From contig JADGIG010000037.1 in assembly GCA_018985235.1 (NCBI GenBank), positions 1 to 35,257 on the forward strand: 35,257 nt of DNA, in the 5' to 3' direction. Shown here in pieces: positions 24,597 to 33,500 of the stretch. Each line of letters begins with the position of its first letter. Position 1 is the first letter of the stretch. The notes beneath the pieces were generated by a model, which saw only the letters and a program-made list of their open reading frames with translations, was not told the origin of the DNA and ran no database searches. The position numbers and the translations under genes were made by a program. The stretch comes from Sanchytrium tribonematis (taxonomy: Eukaryota > Sanchytriomycota > Sanchytriomycetes > Sanchytriales > Sanchytriaceae).

Positions 24597-25376
24597 TCAT
24601 ATATTTTCCACATGGTATTCAAGTTCATTCATATATTGAAGCGACATGGACGTGTAAATACAAAATAGATGCTTTTGGTATTGCAGCCAGGTCATCAGAT
24701 CTATAATATACTGCTGCAGCTTAGACATTCTATCTCCTGACATGGAAGATTCTTTTATAATAAACGGCAATTTCACCAATAATCTGAGAAGATGATCAGC
24801 CCCGTATATTGTACTAGGATCTTTGTCTCTGAATTCTCTGTACTGAAGTCTTTCATGGGTGTACAACAAAATCGTGGAAATGCATGAATTAAAATACCAT
24901 ATTAATCCGCGGCAAAATTCATGCAACTCTTCTCTGTTTTCATTGGTAGCCTTGTCTGCCAAAAATCTCTTCATGACCGTGTTAAGACTATATTTGTGTG
25001 GCAATGGTACTAGCATCTTTTGTTTAGTGATAGCCTCGAAATCATCTGCTAATCTTGCCCGCAAGGCTAATGGTAGCTCGAGAGAAATCGAGCGCCTGTT
25101 CAAATACTCCATTTGGGTTTCTACATTAGGAACCACAGTCCGCCTTTCACTGTAGTATTTATCTAGATTTTCTTTAATAATTTTATTTTCCTCTGTCTTT
25201 TCTAATAGATACTTCACATGAATGTCCTCATCATGCTTCGCTGACCATCCAGTATAGTGGATTATAACTCTTTCTGAGGATAACTTTTCTAAGATAGATG
25301 CTTCGTAGAGTAATGGGCCATGCCTTGCGTACACTATATTGCCTGGTTGGAAATTACTTTGTTCCAGTTCTGACAT
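24597..25376 (-). CDS. MRG15/Eaf3-type chromo-barrel MRG-domain protein
   Basis: MRG15/Eaf3 is a chromatin reader found in NuA4 acetyltransferase and Rpd3S deacetylase complexes. The 259 aa protein has an N-terminal chromo-barrel (about 8-75) with FQPGNIVYARHGPLLYEASIL and VIIHYTGWSAKHDEDI. The MRG domain (about 90-259) has ISLELPLALRARLADDFEAITKQKMLVPLPHKYSLNTVMKRF, HEFCRGLIWYFNSCISTILLYTHERLQY and YGADHLLRLLVKLP. The linker between domains is short. The start at 25376 is 15 bp from the divergent ATG of the next gene. Spacer 24321-24596 (276 bp), between its stop and the gamma-SNAP start, shows no recognisable gene. Confidence 0.9.
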   Translation of the reverse strand: MSELEQSNFQPGNIVYARHGPLLYEASILEKLSSERVIIHYTGWSAKHDEDIHVKYLLEKTEENKIIKENLDKYYSERRTVVPNVETQMEYLNRRSISLELPLALRARLADDFEAITKQKMLVPLPHKYSLNTVMKRFLADKATNENREELHEFCRGLIWYFNSCISTILLYTHERLQYREFRDKDPSTIYGADHLLRLLVKLPFIIKESSMSGDRMSKLQQYIIDLMTWLQYQKHLFCIYTSMSLQYMNELEYHVENI

Positions 25377-25391
25377 CTAACGAGGGAGAAA
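25377..25391. promoter_or_regulatory. 15-bp divergent start-to-start gap (MRG15 / small coiled-coil gene)
   Basis: Two divergent ATGs, at 25376 (minus) and 25392 (plus), are only 15 bp apart. Any core promoter must lie inside the opposite gene or be shared, if the small plus-strand ORF is expressed. Confidence 0.35.
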
Positions 25392-25601
25392 ATGGAAGAA
25401 CAAGCATTATTTAACTTGTTGCAAATTGAGGAATTGAAATCTGAATACTTTCAAAGAACGAGGCGTGAAATTTTGAGACTCCGAATGGAAAAAGAAAAGC
25501 TGTTATTTGATTTGAAGTATTTAGAATCATTAATGGATCATAATGTTGATAGTCAGCATGCATATGTCTGTAATTTAAAAAAATTGTACTTTGAAAAATA
25601 G
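25392..25601 (+). CDS. Small coiled-coil protein of unknown function (69 aa)
   Basis: The product is 69 aa, almost entirely a charged helix (EELKSEYFQRTRREILRLRMEKEKLLFDLKYLESLM, about 13-48). I recognise no family. It may be a small subunit of a complex. No downstream exon joined by the usual 19-nt intron pattern is evident. It is kept because it fills the space between two good genes and has an ATG at the start of an open frame, but it could be spurious. Confidence 0.4.
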   Translation: MEEQALFNLLQIEELKSEYFQRTRREILRLRMEKEKLLFDLKYLESLMDHNVDSQHAYVCNLKKLYFEK

Positions 25602-25664
25602 AGACCCTTATGTACGATATCCGATAAATTGTGGTGGGGTGGATTAATTTGAAAATCAATAAAT

Positions 25665-25684
25665 CGCGCTCGTATATGTGCGCG
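25665..25684. repeat. GC-rich near-palindrome in an AT-rich spacer
   Basis: CGCGC at 25665-25669 and GCGCG at 25680-25684 are perfect 5-bp inverted arms; with one mismatch the arms extend to 7 bp around a central GTATAT. It lies 65 bp upstream of the ATG of the gene at 25749. CpG-rich palindromes are unusual in this spacer composition and could be a transcription-factor site. Confidence 0.4.
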
Positions 25685-25748
25685 GTCGATCATTCGATAT
25701 ATTAAAACTTCCATTTTTTCTCCATCAAACTAATAATTATTACACTCC

Positions 25749-26117
25749 ATGAATCTTGATAACCCAAGTGCCAAATATATCAATATTGCAGAGGCGCTTT
25801 TAAAAGAGGAAATAAATGCGAAAGAACCAAATTTTGAAGCCAAAGATATTCACTCAGATGAAGATCTTAAAGATCTTGAATTTCAGTACCATAAACATAT
25901 GAGGGAATTAGAAAAATTGCATATTCAATTATACAACATGTTAGGCGATCCCAGATTTCATTTGACGCAGGAATTCCACGAGGCCGCCTCCAAAGCATTG
26001 AAAAATCGGGAAAGCTTGCTTGTTGATGAAATTCGAAAGACACGCAAGCAGCGAGAGGATTTGGTAAAGGCCAGTCGTGCAACCATTTTAGCACTCGAGA
26101 AGAAACTACGTGCTTAA
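25749..26117 (+). CDS. Unknown helical protein (122 aa)
   Basis: I do not recognise a family. The product is acidic at the front (EAKDIHSDEDLKDLEF), has a helix HKHMRELEKLHIQLYNML, a short linker LGDPRFHLTQ, and a long C-terminal basic helix (about 75-122) ending KLRA. The two-helix, coiled-coil layout suggests a small complex subunit. It is preceded by the GC-rich palindrome and followed by 77 bp and the PCYT2 gene on the same strand. The frame is clean from an ATG, and the product is long for a chance ORF in AT-rich DNA, so it is probably real. Confidence 0.6.
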   Translation: MNLDNPSAKYINIAEALLKEEINAKEPNFEAKDIHSDEDLKDLEFQYHKHMRELEKLHIQLYNMLGDPRFHLTQEFHEAASKALKNRESLLVDEIRKTRKQREDLVKASRATILALEKKLRA

Positions 26118-26194
26118 TCACTACATAGAAGAATGTGACTTGAATTTAATAAAGTTTAGTAAATATCAATTTGAAACAAATTTTTGAGCTTGTG

Positions 26195-27373
26195 ATGAAG
26201 TTTGATAGAAGCAAATCCATAACTTTCGAGAATGCCTTAAACAACGACAATCCCCTGACGGAGCCAATAATCTGCAATTCTAAGATTTACGAAAATATCA
26301 ATGGAAGGAAGCCCATCGTCGCCTGGGTTGATGGCTGCTTCGATGGAATGCATTTCGGTCACGCTAATGCATTAAGACAGGCAAGAGCCTATTGTGACTA
26401 TCTGATAGTAGGTGTTCATTCTGACAAGGATATTGAGTATAACAAAGGCCCAACAGTTATGAAAGAAAGAGAACGATACTTGGCCGCCGCGTCTTGCAAA
26501 TGGGCAGATATGGTGGTACCTAATGCACCATATTACACCGACGTAGACATGTTAAAACATTTTGGCTGCGACTTCTGTGTTCATGGGGACGACATAACTA
26601 CAACTCACGATGGCATTGATTGTTATCAGGCAGTAAAAGATGCGAATATGTACAAAGAAGTACCTCGAACCCAAGGGATAAGCACAACTGAATTATTAGG
26701 TAGAATTTTGTTACTGTCAAGGGAACATCATCGCAGATCTGCTCCTAATGTGGATGAAAATGCCCTCGAAAAAGCTCTCCAGCAGGATTATAAAAAGCAT
26801 GTAGAACCATTTCTGTCTCCATCTAAAAAGGTGGTTTCATCATTTCTACCAACTACGAAAAGAATTATTCAATTTTCTTCAAATGTTGATCCGCAACCTG
26901 CTGATAAAATTGTGTATGTTGATGGAGATTGGGATTTATTTCATATTGGACATATAAAATATCTGCAACAATGCAAAGCGCTAGGCAACTTTTTAATCGT
27001 AGGCGTTCATGACGACATGGTTGTAAATCAATACAAAGGCTCAAATTATCCCATAATGAACATTAACGAAAGAGTTTTAGGGGTTTTAACATGCCGCTTT
27101 GTCGATGAGGTAATTATTGGCGCCCCTGTAGATATTACTTCCAGTTTGTTTGAGCAATTTAATATTTCAGTTGTTGTCGAAAATCCCGAAAAATCGGAAT
27201 CCAACTACCTTCTTGCTAAACATTCCAATGTAAACACTGTGCGCCCTTTTCCTATGATACAAACCACTGAAAATGTTATTGACAGAATATTAGACCAAAG
27301 AAAACAATATGAAGAGAGAAATCGCAAAAAACAACAGAAAGCGGCATTAGAAGAACAAATGAAAAATAAATAA
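26195..27373 (+). CDS. Ethanolamine-phosphate cytidylyltransferase (PCYT2/Ect1)
   Basis: The enzyme makes CDP-ethanolamine for phosphatidylethanolamine synthesis (Kennedy pathway). The 392 aa protein has two cytidylyltransferase domains in tandem, the mark of PCYT2. Domain 1 has WVDGCFDGMHFGHANALRQA (HxGH at 53-56) and the RTQGISTT motif at 158-165. Domain 2 has YVDGDWDLFHIGHIKYL (HIGH at 250-253) and lacks RTxGISTT, as is normal for the second domain. The protein ends in a basic helix (residues 370-392). An in-frame TTG at 26171 would add 8 residues; ATG 26195 is preferred. It lies 4 bp from the stop of the convergent 44-codon ORF. Confidence 0.94.
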   Translation: MKFDRSKSITFENALNNDNPLTEPIICNSKIYENINGRKPIVAWVDGCFDGMHFGHANALRQARAYCDYLIVGVHSDKDIEYNKGPTVMKERERYLAAASCKWADMVVPNAPYYTDVDMLKHFGCDFCVHGDDITTTHDGIDCYQAVKDANMYKEVPRTQGISTTELLGRILLLSREHHRRSAPNVDENALEKALQQDYKKHVEPFLSPSKKVVSSFLPTTKRIIQFSSNVDPQPADKIVYVDGDWDLFHIGHIKYLQQCKALGNFLIVGVHDDMVVNQYKGSNYPIMNINERVLGVLTCRFVDEVIIGAPVDITSSLFEQFNISVVVENPEKSESNYLLAKHSNVNTVRPFPMIQTTENVIDRILDQRKQYEERNRKKQQKAALEEQMKNK

Positions 27374-27377
27374 TTTT

Positions 27378-27512
27378 TTATTTAGATTCTTTTTCACGCT
27401 TTGACTTTGCCATGATGCTTTCATTTAAACCAGTATGTTTAGTGTGGTACTCTCTGATTTTTTTAGAAATAGGACTCATAGTGGCACCAGGGCTGAATTT
27501 GAGGTGTTCCAT
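27378..27512 (-). CDS. Putative micro-protein (44 aa)
   Basis: A short minus-strand ORF (44 aa) fits exactly between the PCYT2 stop at 27373 and the dynein start at 27543. It begins MEHLKFSPGATMSPISKKI and is lysine- and serine-rich towards its end (SKREKESK). No membrane segment, cysteine motif or family is recognised. The second methionine opens MSPISKKIREYHTKHTGLNE, a helix-like basic stretch. In a genome this compact, a space-filling ORF with its own ATG is plausible, but its length makes chance a serious alternative. Confidence 0.35.
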   Translation of the reverse strand: MEHLKFSPGATMSPISKKIREYHTKHTGLNESIMAKSKREKESK

Positions 27513-27542
27513 TTGTTTAAGGGGAAATTTAAGACAAAGAAA
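27513..27542. promoter_or_regulatory. 30-bp divergent gap before the dynein gene
   Basis: If the 44-codon ORF is real, only 30 bp separate its ATG from the dynein ATG. Otherwise the dynein promoter lies in the 169 bp after PCYT2. No motif is recognised. Confidence 0.3.
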
Positions 27543-30500
27543 ATGGAAATATTAACAAGCCAATTGAAATCATTAAAATATAGCAATCAAATAAACATAT
27601 ACATTGATAAAATGGAAAGGCTAAATGGCGATGAAAAGCTAGAGGAAGACATCGGTAGATTTGATGAAGATTGGATCAGGAAAGAATTGATGTCTGATGT
27701 AGAGGCAGATGCAAGCTTGGAAAGAAAACTCTTGGCATATTCAAAGCTTTTGAAAACCTGCGAGCAAATCAAAGGTAGTATAAATGATATGGAATTATTG
27801 AAAGTCTGCAACAGTAAAGAAATGACAGCTAGACATGGAATTCTTATTATTCAGCTTCTTATTCCTTATTTAAATTATTTGGAACTTTACCCTGACAAAT
27901 CTCCGAAACTTATTTCCAGTTATTACGAGGTTCTTCACCAAGGCTGGGCTACATCGCGATTTTTCTCAAAAGACGAAATATACGTAGGCCTTATTATAAA
28001 TCTAAGAAATGTGATCGCACCTAGACTGCTATTGGTATCTAAAGATATTTACCAAAATCCCAAGGCAAGTCTGAATTTAATAGATTCAATCTTGTGTTCT
28101 TTAAAGACATACAAATCAGCATATTTGGAAGTTCGCGAAAATATAGAGAAAAACGGCAAAATAATAAGATGGGAATTCGATCAGAGCTTGCTCTTTGAGT
28201 ATTCCAGTTATTGTCAAGATATTTTAAGTGATATCAAGCATATTTTAGTTGTCCTAGAACGAATAGAAGCGACATTGGATTCTGAAATGAAGTCATTTAC
28301 TGGTGAAGCCTTGTCCATTGACGAACTTCTTAAAAAATCCTTCAAGATAGCGTCTGCATTTGAACAAGTGGCATTTGACATATGGGACAAGAAAAATAAA
28401 AACACCTGGAAATTAATGGTGAGAAGATTTGACGACAATTTGATTCATATTGAAGAAATGATTGTCCAATTCATTTCAAATTGCATCCGAAAAACAAGTT
28501 CAAGTTTTGAGACTCTTCAAATTTTAGAGAGTTGTGCAAAATTCAATTCTTTGGAGTCTGTTAAAAGATTGGCCAATGAAGGTTTGAAACATCTCATTTC
28601 CGATTTTCATATAGAAGTTTGTGATGCACACGTCAAGTTCGGAAAATTGTTGAATCAAGAGAAAAAATTGTGCTCCTTTGACGAAATTTTTAAGCTTAAA
28701 AAAGATTACGATACATACAAGAAAGTTATGGTAGTTTTAAGAGGCAATAAAGCTATTGAATCGGCTGAAGGTAAAATTTTATTCGACAAGTACATCAATT
28801 TTTCAGTGGTCATTAAAAAGATTCATGACAATGGTTGTGTTCTATTTCATCAAAACGCAATTGAGCAGTTTAAATCATTATTGTCCTGGAAAATTTTAAA
28901 TGAACAGAGTGATGGACAATTAGGTGTCAATTTTCCATTTGCTCTTTTTGATCTTGTCAAACAGATCAAACAATTCGAGACATTTATTACGGATCTTCCT
29001 TTGGATTTACGGGTTATCGAACCACAAGTTCTCCAAGTTTCTCAAAAGTACCAGAAGCTATTTGCTACAATACAAAAGCTCAACAAGCTAAAAGCCGGTT
29101 TTCAATTTACTGATTCATGGCTGGCAAATGACCAGATTAAAAATATGGATTTGGTGTGTAATACAGGTCTTTTGCGAATGACATGGTGCTCGCTTTCTAT
29201 CGAGACTTATTGCGAAACTCTTGAACGAGAAATAGTATCTGTGGCTAGTAAACTTTCTCAAGCTAGAAAAACCTTACACATGATAGATAAAAAGATGTCG
29301 AGCTTAAAAAAAATCATTGAAGAAGTAAGTGGTTTGTGCGTATACGCAATTTTTGATGAAGTGCCATTGAAATTCAAACTAATCTCAAAAAGATTTCTTG
29401 ATTGCACTTTGACTACTCAAAAAGATTTATCGAGTATTTTGAGTAGCATTCCAAAAGTATTTTTAAAATCTGAAAAGGACCCGCTTTACATTCAGCTATG
29501 CATTGAGATTGAAAAGAAATTTTATTTGTCGGTGGAATCAATTTTGGCTAAATTTTTTACCAAAATTGCGTCTGATATTAAGTTGAAGAGTCGAATTCCT
29601 ATCAAATTATCTCTTAACGCCAAGGGTCATGTAACAACCAATCCTGCCTCAGCTGTTATTAAAAAACAATTTGATGCGCTTCCAACTTTGATTTTGTCAA
29701 ATATGGAAAAAGTTTTGAGATGGAAAAAAGGCTCATGCATGGTTGTTCCAAAGAATTTAAATGAGTTTTACAATTTTAAATCTTCTCTTTCTTGCAGTCG
29801 GGTATTTAAAAAAACTTTGTCTAAATACTATAAAACTATTGGAGAAATAATTCAAGCCACAATTACAGACGTGGAAGTATTGCTAACATTTCAGCATCTA
29901 TGGAAGATTGATGTTGATAGTATAAAAACTGGGAATTTGGAGTTTTCTGAAATGGCTGTTTTCATTTCAAATCTTTATGACTACCACTTTAATTTGCTTG
30001 ATAATATGGCTTTGTTGGAATTAGAAAATAGAGTCTTGAGTCTGGGAGTTGACGAATTTAAAAGTTTGTGTAAGATTAATTCGAAAAAACAACTCGGGGA
30101 AGTAGCCTCTTATTTAATTGGCAAAATAATAAGCAGTATCAAAGAAAATTTTGTGAAATTAGAGGCTCTTGGGTCAGTTGAAATTCGAGACGTAGATATT
30201 CTTGAAGACTTCAAAAGCTATTTTAAAATTATTCAATATTGTAATACAGTGGATCAAAACAAATGCAATATATACTTTTTGAGTGAAGTTTGCTCTATTT
30301 CGACTTTATTCATGGATAGCAGCTCATTTCAGTCATCAGCAAGTGAATATTCATGTCTATTAGACACAAAATTGAAGCAGATTGACAGATATTTTCCATT
30401 AGCAAATTTGCTTCAAACACTAAAATTGAGATTAGAGAAAGAATTTTTAAAACTAGAAAAAATTGCAGAATCTGTCCTGGAAAAGCATCAAACGATGCTG

Positions 30501-33500
30501 GTTTCAGCTTCTAGTTATCAAGAAGCTTTAAAAATTTATCAAATGTTTGAGAAAGAATTTAGCTTCATGATCGAGAATTTGCGGAAACTCCAAAAGATAG
30601 GCGACGGTGTCTCTTTAGAATTGTCTTTCAAATTTCCACAAAGCAAAATTGCCCCGAAAGACGAACTGGTTCAATTTTTGTTGAGTTTTTCAAACTTTGT
30701 TAATCGAGTTGATTCCTTAATTTTTTCAAATTTTCAATCTATATTTCTGCAAGAGTGTCAGGAATTTGAGATTTGTAGCATCAAATTGTTTAACAAATTT
30801 GGATTCAAATTTATTCAAAACTTAATAGTTGAAATCCATACTTATATTAAATACCTAGAAATATTTGAAGCTTTGCAGAATGCACGTTTTGAAATGAGAC
30901 ATATAAAAAAAATATCGAGGGCTGTTCAGGTAAATGATATCTCAGAACTTCATTTATTAGGTATTATGTCAATCGACCCAGGCTTAATAATCGGTGCTAT
31001 TCACTCAGAGAAAATTTGGCATGCTAAGGAGAAAGACATTGAGGAGAAGTATTTAAAAATGGCTTTCACAATCTCCAATATTTCTGTCAAAAAAGTCCGA
31101 TCGAAAATATTCTCTGTCGCTGTAGGTAATGCTGCAGAAATAAAACAAGTTTTTGAGGAAATTGCGACAGAATTAGCAATGTTGCTTTCCTTGGATCAAA
31201 GTGAGTTTATAAGAGCAGAGGTGATAGCTGACAATGAAGAAATTTCCTTTGTTTCTGAGTTCGTTCAATACATTGATGACATTCAGTCTGAGATCGAATC
31301 AATATACACAATAATACAAAATTTAATTAAAAGTGAAGAAAAATTTCAGGAAACTATGACCCTTCAAAGCTGTTTATACAGAATCGTAGAAAAATTAGAC
31401 GATTACGAGTCTTTGTTTTTAATGTCAAAAAATGATAGGTTAGAGGTTTTGAATCTCAAAAAAAAAGTATTTTATCTCAAAACTCAGGTATTCACGGACT
31501 TAGACCAGTTTAGAAACACCTTCCCAAGATTCTGGTTACTTTCGAATGACGAATTAATTAGAGTTTTATCGTTTTCATTTAAAAAGGACTGGTTTGATAC
31601 GTTTAGGCGTATTTTTAATGGGGTCGAAAAATTTGAATATAAATTAGAAGGTACTAATATATTTATTACATCGTTAATTAATCAAAATAACGAAGAATTG
31701 AAGATCCCTTTTGAAGTTGCCCTTACCTACTCCAATCTAAATTGTTTTTCTAGTCTCATTCTTGCTATGAGAATTGGATTGCGAGATCAAATTTTAAGCG
31801 CCGTTAATCTCCTTCAATCTGGATCTGTGGAGGAATTGTTCGCGCAGAGTAGCTCCGCTCTCACTGTTGCTCTGAGGTTTTGTTCATCCAAAGATTACCT
31901 CAGACCTCTCTCAGATATTTTGCTTAAGCAATTATTAACTCGGAAGGAAGCTTTTACTATAAAAAAATTAGAGAAGATGCATATTGATGTTTCTAATGCA
32001 AAAGAACTTTCTAATTTGTTCGAAGTTGAATCCGTAGACAAAAAACTAATTATACGGTTCACAGACTGCGAGCTTGAGCACGGTCTGGAGTTCAAGACAT
32101 GCTCTAGAATATACTGTCATACTCCGCAGACTGTGAAGCTTTTTTCAAACTACTTTGTAGACAGAGTGAAAAAAAAGTGGACTTATGTCCTTGGCTTAAG
32201 TGGATCTGGTAAAACCGAAGGAATTCAAGAGTTTTCAGATTATTGTGGGTACTTTTGCTATGAAGTAAATTGTGGAGATGTTTTAAGCGGACAGTCTCTC
32301 AAAAATATTTTAAAAGGATCAGAATTTTCCAATTCTTCTTATTGGGTAAATTTGAGCGAAATTAATCGGCTCTCTCAAAATGTACTAATTCAGCTTTCGG
32401 AATCAATTCTGAGTTTCAAAGTAGGAAACGGATCCAATGTGTTTGTTAGTCTGAATCCTTATTCTCAATCTAGAAATGTTATTCCAGAAAGTGTTAAATT
32501 CCAATTTCACCAAATAATTTTAGAAAAACCTCCAGTCGTGGAAATTTATTTCAAAATGTTAAATGCACCAGTGTTTAAATCAAAAGACCACTCGTCCGCT
32601 ACCTTGCTTTTGCAAAATTCCAATTATTTAGACTCTTTTCATACGCGTGACACTTATCCTGGTATATTTTTAAAGTTATTTCAAATGTATATGGATAATC
32701 CCAATAACGGAATTCCAGCCATGCAAACTTTCGTTCACTCTGACAAAGCCAAAGTTATTTATTTAGAACCTTCAAGAATTCAATCCAAGCTTGACAATAT
32801 GATTCAATTTCTAGAACGATTTCATTCGCTAGTCTTGGTTGGTTCATATGATGACGCATTCAGCAAATATATTAATGACATAACGTCTTTTTACAAACAG
32901 CATGGCGATGTGAAATGCCAAATTTTGAATCCAAATATCAATGATTCTTTCGAGAATTTTGGCTCAAATGACGAGTACGATGTTTTTACGTCCGGTGTTA
33001 TAACCACTTGTCTTGAATTTGGCTGCAAATTTAATGGGACCTATTTGCTTATATTGGATGGCGAGTTACACTCGGAATGGTCAGAAAATTTAAATTCTGT
33101 TTTAGATGACTGCAGGTCACTTATTTTTCCAGACGGAAGAAAACTGCAAATCAGCGAAAACGTCAAAATTATATTTTGTACCTCAAGCTTGAAAATGGTC
33201 TCCCCAAGTGTCACCAGGCGTTCTACTGTAGTTTTTGTAGACCCCGAAATTGTCGATGACTTTTGGATTGTTAATTACCGGCGCCTGAGGTCTGATCACA
33301 AATTCTTTGATTCTGACATATCCTTGAGCGCCATAGTTCATTTTTATAGCAAGCTTAATTTCCAAAATTTAGCCTCAAAATACTACTCTTTCTGGTCATT
33401 TACCATGTTCGATACATATTCCGAATTCGAAAGTTACTTTGACATGGAATTAAGTTCAGATTTTGAAGAAATACAGAAATCAATTCAGACCGACATAGTA

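Noticed and set aside
25392-25640. Extension of the 69-aa ORF through a 16- or 18-nt intron near 25587-25604.
   Set aside because: Neither candidate has 19 nt or the T12/A14 pattern seen in all other introns, and the resulting tail has no recognisable homology.
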